Shown in pieces: positions 39,215-48,748 of a stretch of DNA of 64,000 nucleotides. Made by a program: the position numbers and the translations under genes. The notes below the pieces were generated by a model. The model saw only the letters and a list, made by a program, of their open reading frames with translations, ran no database searches and had not been told where the DNA came from. Within the stretch, counting starts at the first letter, position 1; each line of letters starts with the position of its first letter. The stretch comes from Bacilli bacterium (lineage in GTDB: Bacteria > Bacillota_I > Bacilli_A > RF39 > UBA660). The stretch spans positions 152,925 through 216,924 of the forward strand of contig CAADYO010000009.1 of NCBI GenBank assembly GCA_900753325.1. Direction: 5' to 3'.

Positions 39215-39565
39215 ATAGACAAACGCTGGGACTTTTGAGGTCCTTGAGGAAAGTCCATGCTCGCACAATCTGAGATGATTGTAGTGTTCGTTCCTAGGAA
39301 ATAAATAACCTAGGGTAGCTTTTGCTAACGGCGGATTTTGTATCTAAGTCTTTGATATGATACAAACCATAAAGTGCCACAGTGACGAATTCTTTGGAAA
39401 CAAAGAAGTGAAACGCGGTAAACCCAACGAGCGAGAAACCCAAATTTTGGTAGGGGAGTCCTAAGAGAAGAATTTGAATTCGAATAGGGACCGGTAACGG
39501 TAGATAAATGTTTGTCGCTTAGGAAACTAAGAACAGAACATGGCTTATTTATATTTTTTGTTTAT
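39215..39565 (+). ncRNA. rnpB: RNase P RNA, Bacillus (B) type
   Basis: The conserved 5' core GAGGAAAGTCCATGCTCGCAC (positions 39237-39257) and 3' core ACAGAACATGGCTTA are present, together with GTGAAACGCGGTAAACCC and GCGAGAAACCCAAATT. The ends are set by a 9-bp P1 helix: ATAGACAAA (39215-39223) with TTTGTTTAT (39557-39565). It is the catalytic RNA that matures tRNA 5' ends. No separate promoter is obvious; it may be read from the gpsB promoter. Confidence 0.95.
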
Positions 39566-39581
39566 TATGTGAGGTGTTAAT

Positions 39582-40073
39582 GTGAAAGAGTTAGGCGATT
39601 ATTTAAGGCGGACTCGTGTTAGTAATGGAGTTAGTCTGGCAGAAGCAGCTGAAGATTTAGAGCTTTCAACAACACAACTCGAAAATATAGAATCTGGTAA
39701 TGTTAAAGCATTTAAAGATGTTTATGAATTAAAAGAAAATATAAGGCAATATGCAAAGTATTTAGGTTTGAATCCAGAAAAAGTTATTGATGAATTTAAT
39801 GGCTTTTTATTTGAACATACTTCTAAAATTTCTCTTGAGGATATCAAGATGGCCCAACAGAAAATGGAAGAGGAAAATAAAAAGGTTAGTTCACCATATA
39901 CGAAAGAATATAAGAAAAAGGTCAGTGTTTGGCCATTTGTTTTAGCAATTTTTTTACTTATAATATTATTTGTTGTTTTATATGTTGTAATTGGTAAGAT
40001 TAATAAGGCTCCTGAAAGAACTAGTGAGCTATTACCAAGTGTTAGAGAGGAGTGTATTTATGAATTTGCCTAA
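39582..40073 (+). CDS. RodZ-like helix-turn-helix membrane protein
   Basis: 163 residues: an N-terminal Cro/C1-type HTH of the RodZ type (LGDYLRRTRVSNGVSLAEAAEDLELSTTQLENIESG), a linker, one membrane helix (about 113-135) and only a short outer tail. Full RodZ has a large outer domain, which is absent here, as in Bacillus YmfM-type short forms. RodZ links MreB filaments to the wall synthase. GTG start with GAGGTG upstream. Its end overlaps pgsA by 14 nt. Confidence 0.85.
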   Translation: MKELGDYLRRTRVSNGVSLAEAAEDLELSTTQLENIESGNVKAFKDVYELKENIRQYAKYLGLNPEKVIDEFNGFLFEHTSKISLEDIKMAQQKMEEENKKVSSPYTKEYKKKVSVWPFVLAIFLLIILFVVLYVVIGKINKAPERTSELLPSVREECIYEFA

Positions 40074-40671
40074 TAAACTTACTGTTTTGAGATTAATTTT
40101 GTCTGTTGTTGTTATTATTTTATTGTTATTTCCTTTTTATGCTGTTGGTATACAGTTTCCACAGTATAATATATCTGGGATTTCTTCACCTGTTGAATTA
40201 CAATATTTGATTGCTGGTGTTATTTTTATAATTGCTAGTATTACTGATTTCTTGGATGGATATATTGCTCGTAAATATAATTTAATTACGGATACTGGTA
40301 AAATGTTAGATGCCATTGCTGATAAAGTTTTGGTTAATTCTGTTTTAATAATTTTAGCAGCACATGGTTTTATTAATGCTATTATCCCTGTTGTAATTGT
40401 TGTTAGAGATATAGTTGTTAATGCTATTAAGATGGAAGCGGCTAGTAAAGGTAAAGTGGTTGCTGCAATAGGTGCCGGTAAAATCAAAACTGCATGTTTA
40501 ATGGTAGGTACAGTATTAACTTTCTTCTATAATATGCCATTTGAGTTTATTGGTATAAATGTTAATCAATTTTTGCTATATTTCGCTTGTGTTATGTCAA
40601 TTATTTCTGCTTGTCAATATTATAGTATGAATAAAGAAATAATTTTTGCAAAAAAAGAAATTGAAGATTAG
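40060..40671 (+). CDS. pgsA: CDP-diacylglycerol-glycerol-3-phosphate 3-phosphatidyltransferase
   Basis: 203 residues with the CDP-alcohol phosphotransferase signature D-x2-D-G-x2-A-R-x8-G-x3-D-x3-D, seen in DFLDGYIARKYN...GKMLDAIADK. About six membrane segments. It makes phosphatidylglycerol phosphate. ATG 40060 follows AGAGAGGAG within rodZ, so translation is coupled. Confidence 0.94.
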   Translation: MNLPNKLTVLRLILSVVVIILLLFPFYAVGIQFPQYNISGISSPVELQYLIAGVIFIIASITDFLDGYIARKYNLITDTGKMLDAIADKVLVNSVLIILAAHGFINAIIPVVIVVRDIVVNAIKMEAASKGKVVAAIGAGKIKTACLMVGTVLTFFYNMPFEFIGINVNQFLLYFACVMSIISACQYYSMNKEIIFAKKEIED

Positions 40672-40689
40672 TTAGAAATTATGTGTGAA

Positions 40690-40717
40690 AAATCTCTTTT
40701 ATATAAGGGATTTTTTT
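40690..40717 (+). terminator. Terminator after pgsA
   Basis: AAATCTCTT (40690-40698) pairs with AAGGGATTT (40705-40713), then T run to 40717. Confidence 0.8.
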
Positions 40718-40749
40718 ATTTTCAAAATAAATAATTGGTAAAAAAAGTA

Positions 40750-40761
40750 AAACAATTGTTC
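40750..40761 (+). promoter_or_regulatory. Candidate LexA/DinR box upstream of recA
   Basis: AAACAATTGTTC differs at one base from the Bacillota SOS box GAAC-N4-GTTC, and the G after it extends the CGAAC/GTTCG symmetry. It ends 9 bp before the -35 of recA. Confidence 0.55.
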
Positions 40762-40770
40762 GTAAAAGTG

Positions 40771-40799
40771 TTGCATTTTAAATTTTATTATTATACAAT
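40771..40799 (+). promoter_or_regulatory. Promoter of recA
   Basis: TTGCAT (40771-40776), 17-bp spacer, TACAAT (40794-40799). Confidence 0.7.
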
Positions 40800-40829
40800 A
40801 GTGTTGTAAGTTATTTACTAGGAGGAAAT

Positions 40830-41867
40830 ATGAAAACGGTTAATAAAGATGTATCTAAAGATAAAGCTTTAGAACAAGTTATGAATGATATCGAAAAACA
40901 ATTTGGAAAAGGTTCAATAATGAAACTTGGAGATAAAGAACATATGAAGGTTGATGTTTGTTCATCTGGGTGCTTATCTTTAGATATTGCATTAGGTGTA
41001 GGTGGATACCCTAGAGGTAGAATTATTGAAATATATGGTCCAGAGTCTTCTGGAAAAACTACTTTTGCTTTACAGGCAATTGCAGAACATCAAAAACTAG
41101 GTGGAAGAGCAGCTTTTATTGATGCTGAGCATGCACTTGATCCAGTTTATGCGGAGAGACTTGGTGTTGATATTGATGAATTATTATTATCACAACCTGA
41201 TACTGGTGAGCAAGCTTTAGAAATTTGTGATGCACTTGTTAAAAGCCAAGCGGTTAGTATTATAGTTATTGACTCTGTTGCTGCTCTTGTTCCTCAAGCA
41301 GAAATTGATGGTGAAATGGGAGACTCACATGTTGGATTACAAGCTAGACTAATGTCTCAGGCTTTACGTAAGCTATCTGGTACTATTAATAAAACTAATA
41401 CTACTTGTATATTTATAAATCAATTACGTGAAAAAGTTGGTGTTATGTTTGGAAATCCAGAAACTACTCCTGGAGGACGTGCTTTGAAGTTCTATTCTTC
41501 TATTCGTCTTGATATTCGTAGAAATGAACAATTAAAAATGGGTGACGGAGTTGTTGGTAATAGAACTACTATAAAAGTTGTTAAAAACAAAGTTGCTCCA
41601 CCATTTAAAACGGCTGTTGTTGATATTATGTATGGAGAGGGTGTTTCTCGTGAAGGTGAAATTATTGATTTAGCAGTTGAAGCTTCTATTGTTGAAAAAA
41701 CTGGAGCTTGGTATTCTTATAATGGTGAGAAGTTGGGTCAAGGAAAGGAAAATGTAAAACTATTACTTAAAGAAAATCAAGAATTACGTAATGAGTTAGA
41801 AGAGAAGGTACGTGAGTATTATGACATTTCTTTAAAGAAAAATGATGCCCCTAAGAGTAAAAAATAA
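40830..41867 (+). CDS. recA: Recombinase RecA
   Basis: 345 residues. Walker A GPESSGKT (70-77), the [20 protein letters not shown] segment with loop L1, L2 in [17 protein letters not shown], and a Lys-rich C-terminal tail. It catalyses strand exchange and LexA self-cleavage. AGGAGG lies 5 nt before the ATG. cinA, which usually separates pgsA and recA in Bacillus, is missing here. Confidence 0.98.
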   Translation: MKTVNKDVSKDKALEQVMNDIEKQFGKGSIMKLGDKEHMKVDVCSSGCLSLDIALGVGGYPRGRIIEIYGPESSGKTTFALQAIAEHQKLGGRAAFIDAEHALDPVYAERLGVDIDELLLSQPDTGEQALEICDALVKSQAVSIIVIDSVAALVPQAEIDGEMGDSHVGLQARLMSQALRKLSGTINKTNTTCIFINQLREKVGVMFGNPETTPGGRALKFYSSIRLDIRRNEQLKMGDGVVGNRTTIKVVKNKVAPPFKTAVVDIMYGEGVSREGEIIDLAVEASIVEKTGAWYSYNGEKLGQGKENVKLLLKENQELRNELEEKVREYYDISLKKNDAPKSKK

Positions 41868-41894
41868 ATTAGTATAAATATACTTTAATTGGAT

Positions 41895-41930
41895 GATAAA
41901 TAATAATTTTTATTTATCTTTCTATTTTGA
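41895..41930 (+). terminator. Probable terminator after recA
   Basis: GATAAATA (41895-41902) pairs with TATTTATC (41911-41918), followed by TTTCTATTTT. A/T-rich and weaker than the others. Confidence 0.55.
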
Positions 41931-41953
41931 CATATATTATTTTAGGAGGAGTT

Positions 41954-43363
41954 ATGAAAAAACTTAAGCAAATTATAGATTGTAGTTATGATACTTTAAT
42001 TTCTGGTATTACTGATGATTCCAGGGATGTTTATGACGGATATTTGTTTGTTGCTACTAAAGGTTTTAATGTTGATCACTTTGATTATATTGACAAGGCT
42101 ATTGAGAATGGTGCTGTTGCAATTATAAGCGATAGAAATGTAGAAGTTGATGTACCAGTTGTTTTAGTAAACAATATTAATGACATATATCCTGAGTTAT
42201 GTAGGAGGTTTTATGATGTTGCTCCTAACGATTTTTCACTAATTGGTATTACTGGTACTGATGGTAAGACAACAACAGCTACTATTGTACAAAAGATTAT
42301 TACAGATGATATTAATTGCGCTTATATTGGTACTAATGGCTGTTTGGTTAATGGTAAAGTTCATCATACGAATAATACCACACCATGTACATCAGAATTG
42401 TATAATTGCTTGTCAATTGCTAAAAATGGTGGATGTAAAGCTACTGTAATGGAAGTGTCAAGTGAGGCACTTTTACATGAGCGGGTTAGAGGACTTGAGT
42501 TTGACATTGTTGCAATTACCAATATTACTGAAGATCATTTAAATGTTCATAAAACTATTGAAAATTATAGAAAATGTAAATTTAAAATAGTTAATTATTT
42601 AAAAAAAGATGGTGCTTTGGTTATAAATGGTGATGATTCTAATTGTCGTCTTTTACAAATAGATAATATGTACACTTTTGGTTTTAATAGTGACAATGAT
42701 TATGTAATATCTGATTTTTCTGAGAGTAAAGCTGGTATTAATTTCAAAATTTGTCATGACAATGATATATATGAAGTAATTAGTCCATTATTTGGTAAAT
42801 ATAATGCTTATAATATCACTTTATCTTTTGTCATTGGTCTGTTAAAGAAAATTCCTAGTGATACTTTAATTCAGCGAATTAAAGAAGTATCATCTATTAC
42901 TGGTAGAGGAGAAAGACTTGAATTTGGTCAAGACTATGATATTATTTTAGATTATGCTCATACTTATAATGCTATTGATAATTTATTAGAGTCTGTTAAG
43001 GGTAAGTACAAGAGAATCATTACAGTTACTGGTGCAGCCGGTGGTCGTGAAAGAGAAAAACGCTCTAAGATTGGAAAACTTGTATTAGAAAAGTCTGATT
43101 ATGTTATTTTTACGATGGATGATCCTAGACTTGAAGATGTTAATGATATTATTGATGATATGATTTCCAATTGTAATAATAAAAACTATGAACGACAACT
43201 TGATAGGGTTGCTGCAATTTCAAAAGCTTTTGAAATTGCTAAGCCTGGTGATGCAGTATTAATAATTGGTAAAGGCCGTGATGATTATATGGCTTTAGGT
43301 ACGGAGAAGATTCCATATTGTGATTATGATGTTATTGTTAACTATTTTAAGAAAAATAAGTAA
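41954..43363 (+). CDS. murE: UDP-MurNAc-tripeptide synthetase (MurE)
   Basis: 469 residues. ATP loop GITGTDGKTTTA near residues 98-109, then TTPCTSELY, EVSSEALLHERV and ITEDHLNVH, and C-terminal DYAHTYNAI and GAAGGREREKRSK. MurE adds the third amino acid to UDP-MurNAc-L-Ala-D-Glu. The substrate-selecting motif reads DDPR (in TMDDPRLED) where diaminopimelate enzymes have DNPR and lysine enzymes usually lack the Arg; the retained Arg hints at meso-DAP. I start at ATG 41954 with AGGAGGAG upstream. It is inserted between recA and rny, which are adjacent in Bacillus. Confidence 0.9.
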   Translation: MKKLKQIIDCSYDTLISGITDDSRDVYDGYLFVATKGFNVDHFDYIDKAIENGAVAIISDRNVEVDVPVVLVNNINDIYPELCRRFYDVAPNDFSLIGITGTDGKTTTATIVQKIITDDINCAYIGTNGCLVNGKVHHTNNTTPCTSELYNCLSIAKNGGCKATVMEVSSEALLHERVRGLEFDIVAITNITEDHLNVHKTIENYRKCKFKIVNYLKKDGALVINGDDSNCRLLQIDNMYTFGFNSDNDYVISDFSESKAGINFKICHDNDIYEVISPLFGKYNAYNITLSFVIGLLKKIPSDTLIQRIKEVSSITGRGERLEFGQDYDIILDYAHTYNAIDNLLESVKGKYKRIITVTGAAGGREREKRSKIGKLVLEKSDYVIFTMDDPRLEDVNDIIDDMISNCNNKNYERQLDRVAAISKAFEIAKPGDAVLIIGKGRDDYMALGTEKIPYCDYDVIVNYFKKNK

Positions 43364-43379
43364 TTTTGTAATTTTATTT

Positions 43380-43403
43380 AGCACATCTTTGATGTGCTTT
43401 TTT
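43380..43403 (+). terminator. Terminator after murE
   Basis: AGCACATC pairs with GATGTGCT (43391-43398), loop TTT, then T run. Confidence 0.88.
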
Positions 43404-43427
43404 GCTTATAAGGAATTTTTCTTTTTC

Positions 43428-43456
43428 TTGACAAGCATTTAAAATAACTCTACAAT
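43428..43456 (+). promoter_or_regulatory. Sigma-A promoter of rny
   Basis: TTGACA (43428-43433), 17-bp spacer, TACAAT (43451-43456). Confidence 0.85.
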
Positions 43457-43497
43457 AGAATTAGATTATGATTTTATGGTCTAGATGGAGGAATGTT

Positions 43498-45054
43498 ATG
43501 AATAATAATACATTATTCTCCATTTTACTTGTAGCACTTGGTGTGCTAATAGGATTTATTGTAGCGTTTGTTATAAATAGTTTAAAAGTTAATAAGGCAG
43601 CTAAGAAAGCTGAAACTCTTATTAATCAAGCAAAAAAAGATGTTGAAAAGATTAAAAGAGATGCAGCTATTGAACAAAAAGAAGAAGCTCATAAATTAAA
43701 AATGGATTTGGACAAAGAAATTCGTGAGAAAAAAGAGGAATTAAAAGAATCTGAGGCACGTTTGCTTCAGCGTGAAGCAAGCATTGATAAACGTGATGAA
43801 ATGTTTCAAAGGCGTGAGGCAGCTTTAGATGAACGTGATGATAAACTTTCTGAAAAACAAGTTGAAATCCAAAATGAGAAAAGTAAAGTGGAGGAAATTA
43901 AAAGAGAACAATTAGAATTGTTGGAAAAAATTTCCGGTTTTAGTAAAGAAAAAGCCAGAGAATTGGTAATGAGTCAAGTTAAAGACAATATGAGTAAAGA
44001 AATTGCTGAATATATTAGAGAATCTGAAAACGAAGCTAAACTTACGGCAGATAAAACGGCGAGGGAGTTAATTGTAACTTCTATGCAAAAGTATGCAGCT
44101 GATATAGCAAATGATCAGACTGTTACGGTAGTTGATTTGCCAACTGATGAAATGAAAGGTCGTATTATTGGTCGTGAAGGTCGTAATATACGTACAATAG
44201 AAGCAATTACAGGAGTTGATTTAATAATTGATGATACTCCAGAGGCTGTTGTTATTTCAAGTTTTGATCCTTTAAGACGTGAAATAGCTAGAGTCACTTT
44301 GGAAAATTTAATAAAAGATGGCCGTATTCATCCTACTCGTATCGAAGAGTTATATGATAAAGTTTGTAAGGATATGAAACAAAAAATCATTGAGTATGGT
44401 CAAGAGGCAACTTTTGAATTAGGGCTTACAAAGTTTGATCCAGCTTTAATTGAGATAATTGGTAAGTTGCATTTTAGAACAAGTTATGGTCAAAATGCGT
44501 TGCAGCACTCTATTGAAGTTGCACATTTATCTGGATTGTTGGCTGCAGAACTTGGAGAAAATGTTACTCTTGCTAAAAGAGCTGGTTTATTACATGATAT
44601 TGGAAAAGCAATTGATCATGAAATTGAAGGTAGTCATGTTGAAATTGGTGTTGATTTAGCTAAAAAATATAAAGAAGATGAGGTTGTAATTAATGCCATT
44701 GCTTCTCATCATGGTGATGCACAAGCAACAAGTGTAATTTCTACTATAGTAGCAATAGCCGATGCTTTGTCTGCATCTCGTCCTGGTGCGCGTAATGACT
44801 CTTTAGAAAATTATATAAAGAGGTTGTCACAACTTGAGGAAGTTGGTAACAATATTCCTGGTGTAGAAAAAACATTTGCTGTTCAAGCTGGTAGAGAATT
44901 ACGTGTTATAGTTAAGCCAGAAGAAGTTGATGATTTAGGTGCTCATAAAATAGCTCGTGAAGTTAAAGAACAAATCGAAGCCAATATGAAGTATCCTGGA
45001 ACAATTAAGATTACAGTTGTTCGTGAGACAAGAGCACAAGAAGAAGCAAAATAA
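43498..45054 (+). CDS. rny: Ribonuclease Y
   Basis: 518 residues: an N-terminal membrane helix (about 6-27), a long coiled coil (about 35-180, [18 protein letters not shown]...), a KH domain with [19 protein letters not shown] near 220, and an HD domain with [12 protein letters not shown] near 365-376. RNase Y is the main mRNA-decay initiating endonuclease in Bacillota, held at the membrane. I use ATG 43498 after TGGAGG; an upstream in-frame ATG at 43468 is too close to the promoter. Confidence 0.97.
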   Translation: MNNNTLFSILLVALGVLIGFIVAFVINSLKVNKAAKKAETLINQAKKDVEKIKRDAAIEQKEEAHKLKMDLDKEIREKKEELKESEARLLQREASIDKRDEMFQRREAALDERDDKLSEKQVEIQNEKSKVEEIKREQLELLEKISGFSKEKARELVMSQVKDNMSKEIAEYIRESENEAKLTADKTARELIVTSMQKYAADIANDQTVTVVDLPTDEMKGRIIGREGRNIRTIEAITGVDLIIDDTPEAVVISSFDPLRREIARVTLENLIKDGRIHPTRIEELYDKVCKDMKQKIIEYGQEATFELGLTKFDPALIEIIGKLHFRTSYGQNALQHSIEVAHLSGLLAAELGENVTLAKRAGLLHDIGKAIDHEIEGSHVEIGVDLAKKYKEDEVVINAIASHHGDAQATSVISTIVAIADALSASRPGARNDSLENYIKRLSQLEEVGNNIPGVEKTFAVQAGRELRVIVKPEEVDDLGAHKIAREVKEQIEANMKYPGTIKITVVRETRAQEEAK

Positions 45055-45069
45055 TGCTTCTTTTTTTTT
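45041..45069 (+). terminator. Terminator after rny
   Basis: AAGAAGCA (45041-45048) pairs with TGCTTCTT (45055-45062), then T run to 45069. Confidence 0.85.
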
Positions 45070-45113
45070 GAATTTTATTTTATTTTGCTAATAATATAGT
45101 AGGAGATGATTAT

Positions 45114-45473
45114 TTGAATTATTACTATAGAAAAAATCGACTTTTTTTGTATTGGCATGTTGGGAAATTTGTTTTTGAATATCAGAAAAAATATCCAAAT
45201 ACTTACGGCAAGTTGTCTTCTTTCTTACAATATTACTTTGGCATGACTAATCTTTTTAGTTTGAAAAAAATAATTGAAATGGAAAGATTTTATATATATT
45301 TTCCAATTTATAATAATAATTTAGAAAAGCTTGATTGGGATTATTACTTAGAACTTATTAAGATTAAAAATTGTTGCTTGAGAATGATTTATTATAAAAT
45401 TGCTATTTTTAGTGAGTGTGATTTTGATACTTTTAAGAGTTTATTGTTGGAAAAAAATTTTTTTCTAAATTAA
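45114..45473 (+). CDS. Orphan DUF1016 N-terminal-domain protein
   Basis: 119 residues, TTG start with AGGAGATGA upstream. The pattern LYWHVGKFVFEYQ...YGKLSSFLQYYF...SLKKIIEMERFYIYFP...LDWDYYLELIKI resembles the DUF1016 N-terminal domain, the helical part of YhcG-type PD-(D/E)xK proteins (W.IGK.I...YG..L...L...FG..FS...L..MR.FY..FP...LSW.HY..LL.I). The nuclease domain is absent; the frame ends 17 nt before the end of convergent rnjA. Either an independent one-domain protein or a relic. No function can be assigned. Confidence 0.65.
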   Translation: MNYYYRKNRLFLYWHVGKFVFEYQKKYPNTYGKLSSFLQYYFGMTNLFSLKKIIEMERFYIYFPIYNNNLEKLDWDYYLELIKIKNCCLRMIYYKIAIFSECDFDTFKSLLLEKNFFLN

Positions 45474-45500
45474 AAAGATAATCAATAAGATTATCTTTTT
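45472..45500. terminator. Bidirectional terminator between the DUF1016-N gene and rnjA
   Basis: AAAAAGATAATC (45472-45483) pairs perfectly with GATTATCTTTTT (45489-45500), loop of 5. Confidence 0.88.
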
Positions 45501-47167
45501 ACGTCTAATATGATTGGTAGAATAATTGGTTTCCTACCAGTTAATTCATTAATAAATGGATATAGTTGTTCTGAAATGCTTGATTTTAAACCGTTATATG
45601 TTACCTTTTGATCTTGTAATTCACTTTTTATTATTTGTTCTGCTTTATTTTCTATTTTCTTTATTAGTTCTTCATTTTCATTTACTAGTATAAAGCCTCT
45701 TGTTGTAATATTGGGTTTAATTAGTAATTGCTTTTTTTTCATATCGATATTAGCTATAACAACTAAAATTCCGTCATTAGCCATTATCTTTCGATCTTTT
45801 AAAACTGCACTTCCAACTTCACCAATTCTATTTCCATCTACATATACATCAGCTCCAGGCATGCTTTCACCTCTAGTTATGACATGATTTTTAAGAATTA
45901 GTGAGTCCCCATTTTTTAGAATAAATGTATTTTCTTTTGGAATACCACAGTTTATACCAATATCAGCTTGTCTTTTTAGCATTCGATAGTCACCGTGGAA
46001 TGGCATCAAATATTTTGGCTTTATTAAGCGAATCATTAATTTAATTTCTTCTTCATTAGCATGTCCTGAAGTATGTAGGTCTGTTAAAGTACTGTTTGTA
46101 TATACCTTAACTCCTTGCAAGTATAACTTATTTATAGTTTTGGCTATACTTAGAGCATTTCCAGGTATAGCTGATGATGAGAAAATTACAATATCATCTG
46201 GTCTTAGTTTTATTTGTTTATGAGTACCATTTGATATTCTTGATAGAGCAGCTAATGGCTCTCCTTGACTACCTGTACATAATATTGTTACTTCTCCAGG
46301 TTTTAAGTTATTAGCTTCTTCAGGTGTTACTAATAGTTCTTTATGATCAATATATCCAGCATTTAAGGAAATATTGATATTATTTTCCATACTTCTTCCA
46401 AAAATGCAGATTTTTCTATTATGTTTATAACATGTTTCAAATATATGTTTTACACGATATATGTTTGAAGCAAATGTTGCGATAATTATACGGTTTGTTT
46501 GATATTTTTCAAACATTTCTCCTAATGTTTCATCAACAACAGATTCACTGTTTGAAAATCCTTCATTTAGAGCATTTGTTGAATCTCCAATTAATAAGTC
46601 AACACCTTCATTTCCAAGACAAGCCATTTTATATAGATTTGCCATTGGTCCAATTGGTGTTAAGTCAAATTTATAGTCTCCAGTAGTAACAATTCTACCA
46701 TCTGGTGTTTTTATACTTATACCATGTGAATCTGGTATAGAATGTGTTATTCTGAAAAATTCAACTTCTATTTCTTTAAATTTAAGTTTAGTATTTTCGG
46801 TATAAACGAATAAGTTATCATAACGAATATTTTTATCTTGTAATTTTACAGCTATTAATTCTTTAGCATGATTTGGGGCATAGATTGCTGGTATATTAAT
46901 ACTTTGTAGTAAGAACGGTATACCACCAATATGATCCTCATGACCATGGGTAATTAATAAAGCTTTTATCTTGTCTTCATTTTCCTTTAAAAAAGTGAAA
47001 TCTGGTAAAACATAGTCAATTCCCATAAGTTCACTTTCTGGAAAACTAACTCCGGCATCAATAATAACAATTGCGTCTTTATGCATTACACAATACATAT
47101 TTTTTCCGACTTCTCCTAAACCGCCTAGAACAACTATTTTTGTTCCACTGTCTGGTTTTTTATTCAT
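45491..47167 (-). CDS. rnjA: Ribonuclease J
   Basis: 558 residues, metallo-beta-lactamase/beta-CASP fold. Zinc motif HGHEDHIGG near 75-83, then DSHG, TGDYKFD, and the beta-CASP motifs (TFASNIYR, FGRSMENN, GSQGEP, HTSGHA, PFHGDYRML). A C-terminal domain completes it. RNase J has 5'-3' exo- and endonuclease activity and works with RNase Y, encoded just upstream on the other strand. Only one RNase J gene is seen, so J1 versus J2 cannot be told. Confidence 0.95.
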   Translation of the reverse strand: MNKKPDSGTKIVVLGGLGEVGKNMYCVMHKDAIVIIDAGVSFPESELMGIDYVLPDFTFLKENEDKIKALLITHGHEDHIGGIPFLLQSINIPAIYAPNHAKELIAVKLQDKNIRYDNLFVYTENTKLKFKEIEVEFFRITHSIPDSHGISIKTPDGRIVTTGDYKFDLTPIGPMANLYKMACLGNEGVDLLIGDSTNALNEGFSNSESVVDETLGEMFEKYQTNRIIIATFASNIYRVKHIFETCYKHNRKICIFGRSMENNINISLNAGYIDHKELLVTPEEANNLKPGEVTILCTGSQGEPLAALSRISNGTHKQIKLRPDDIVIFSSSAIPGNALSIAKTINKLYLQGVKVYTNSTLTDLHTSGHANEEEIKLMIRLIKPKYLMPFHGDYRMLKRQADIGINCGIPKENTFILKNGDSLILKNHVITRGESMPGADVYVDGNRIGEVGSAVLKDRKIMANDGILVVIANIDMKKKQLLIKPNITTRGFILVNENEELIKKIENKAEQIIKSELQDQKVTYNGLKSSISEQLYPFINELTGRKPIILPIILDVKR

Positions 47168-47205
47168 ATAATCTCCTTTCTTTTTTATAAAGAACTAACT
47201 ATGTG

Positions 47206-47234
47206 ATTATACTATATATTTCTACTTTTGTCTA
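47206..47234 (-). promoter_or_regulatory. Promoter of rnjA
   Basis: TAGACA (47234-47229, minus strand), 17-bp spacer, TATAAT (47211-47206). Confidence 0.7.
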
Positions 47235-47284
47235 GTTTCGCATAGAAATAATGGTGTTAAGTTGTTTTCTTTTTACACTTTATT

Positions 47285-47293
47285 TGTTATAAT
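47285..47293 (+). promoter_or_regulatory. Extended -10 promoter of ftsY
   Basis: TGTTATAAT (47285-47293), then GGTGAT (47301-47306) and ATG 47310. Confidence 0.55.
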
Positions 47294-47309
47294 TTAAGTG
47301 GGTGATACA

Positions 47310-48338
47310 ATGGGATTTTTTAGCAAAATTAAAAATATGTTTAAAGGAGCCGATATAGAAAACGAGGTTTCTAGTAATGATGTAAATACTGGTTTAGAAA
47401 AAAAGGAAAAAGAAGAAGTAAAGATATATGAAAAAGGTCTAACTAAATCACGTGAAGGTTTTGTTTCTAAACTTGCTGAACTTACTGGACGATATAAAAA
47501 AGTTAACAATGAATACTTTGATGAGTTAGAAGAAATATTAATTATGGCTGATATTGGTGTTAATACAGTTATGGATTTTATAGATCGGCTAAAGACACGT
47601 GTTTCTAGTGAAAAAATTGAAGATCCAGAGACTTTAAAAGAAATTATTGTAGATGAATTATTTATTATTTATGTTAATGATAGTGTGTTAGTAAGTAAAA
47701 TTAATTATAATCCGACTGGACCTACTGTAATTTTATTTGTTGGTGTTAATGGAGTTGGAAAAACTACTACAATTGGAAAAATTGCTTGGAAATTAAAAAA
47801 CGAGGGACATAAAGTTTTATTAGTTGGAGCTGATACATTTAGAGCTGGAGCTGTTGAACAGCTTAGAGATTGGAGTGAAAAAGTTGGTGTCTCTTTTTAT
47901 GGTAAAGAGGAAGGAGCAGATCCGGCCAGTGTAGTTTATGATGGTGTTAGTAAAGCAAAGAATGAAGATTATGATGTTGTTTTAATTGATACAGCTGGCA
48001 GACTTCAAAATAAAGTTAACTTAATGAAAGAACTTGAGAAAATGAATAAGGTTATTTCTAACTTAGTACCAGATGGCCCTAGCGAAACTTTGTTAGTAAT
48101 TGATGCTACTACTGGTCAAAATGGAATTAGTCAGGCTAAAGCATTTAAAGAAATAACTAATATAACAGGAATTGTTTTAACTAAATTAGATGGTACGGCT
48201 AAAGGTGGTATAGTTTTAGCAATTAAAGAGACCGTTGGAATACCTGTTAAATTTATTGGCCTTGGTGAATCTAAAGATGATTTACAGGTATTTGATATAG
48301 AAAAATATATTTATGGTTTATTTAAAGATTTGATGTAA
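47310..48338 (+). CDS. ftsY: Signal recognition particle receptor FtsY
   Basis: 342 residues: a short charged A region (about 1-45), then the NG domain with GVNGVGKTTTIGK (G1, about 145), DTFRAGAVEQL, DTAGRLQNK (G3), TKLDGTAKGG (G4) and GLGESKDDL (G5). It docks SRP-ribosome complexes at the membrane. An in-frame GTG at 47298 lies before the SD and is rejected. 16 nt before ylxM. Confidence 0.96.
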   Translation: MGFFSKIKNMFKGADIENEVSSNDVNTGLEKKEKEEVKIYEKGLTKSREGFVSKLAELTGRYKKVNNEYFDELEEILIMADIGVNTVMDFIDRLKTRVSSEKIEDPETLKEIIVDELFIIYVNDSVLVSKINYNPTGPTVILFVGVNGVGKTTTIGKIAWKLKNEGHKVLLVGADTFRAGAVEQLRDWSEKVGVSFYGKEEGADPASVVYDGVSKAKNEDYDVVLIDTAGRLQNKVNLMKELEKMNKVISNLVPDGPSETLLVIDATTGQNGISQAKAFKEITNITGIVLTKLDGTAKGGIVLAIKETVGIPVKFIGLGESKDDLQVFDIEKYIYGLFKDLM

Positions 48339-48354
48339 TTTTGGGGATTATAGT

Positions 48355-48648
48355 ATGGAAGATGTTATTTATTTTAATGAATTATATGATTTTTATGGAT
48401 CTCTGCTTACTGAAAAACAGAGGGAATATTTTGAAAATTACTACTTTAATAATTTGAGTTTAGGTGAAATGGCTGATTTATATAGTGTTAGTAGAAATGC
48501 TATATATAAGCAATTGAAAATTACTACTGATAAATTGCAATATTATGAAGATAACTTGAAACTAAGAGAAAAATCTTTAAAATTAGCAAAATTAGCAGAA
48601 AAATGTGTTGATAGTAACTTGAAAGAAGAAATACTTAATGTGTTATAG
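48355..48648 (+). CDS. ylxM: YlxM family HTH protein (SRP-associated)
   Basis: 97 residues with a sigma-70 region 4-like HTH: LLTEKQREYFENYYFNNLSLGEMADLYSVSRNAIYKQLK. This is the UPF0122/YlxM signature. The protein is linked to SRP function in Bacillota and usually sits between ftsY and ffh; here the HerA-like gene is wedged between it and ffh. Confidence 0.92.
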   Translation: MEDVIYFNELYDFYGSLLTEKQREYFENYYFNNLSLGEMADLYSVSRNAIYKQLKITTDKLQYYEDNLKLREKSLKLAKLAEKCVDSNLKEEILNVL

Positions 48649-48673
48649 GCAAGATTATTTTCTTGCTTTTTTT
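48649..48673 (+). terminator. Terminator after ftsY-ylxM
   Basis: GCAAGA (48649-48654) pairs with TCTTGC (48661-48666), then seven T. Confidence 0.8.
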
Positions 48674-48674
48674 C

Positions 48675-48703
48675 TTGTAAATTAAGATAAAACTATGTAT
48701 AAT
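48675..48703 (+). promoter_or_regulatory. Promoter of the HerA-like gene
   Basis: TTGTAA (48675-48680), 17-bp spacer, TATAAT (48698-48703). Confidence 0.7.
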
Positions 48704-48748
48704 TTATATAGAATAGGGTAGAAAAGAATAAGAAATGGAGAGGCTAGT

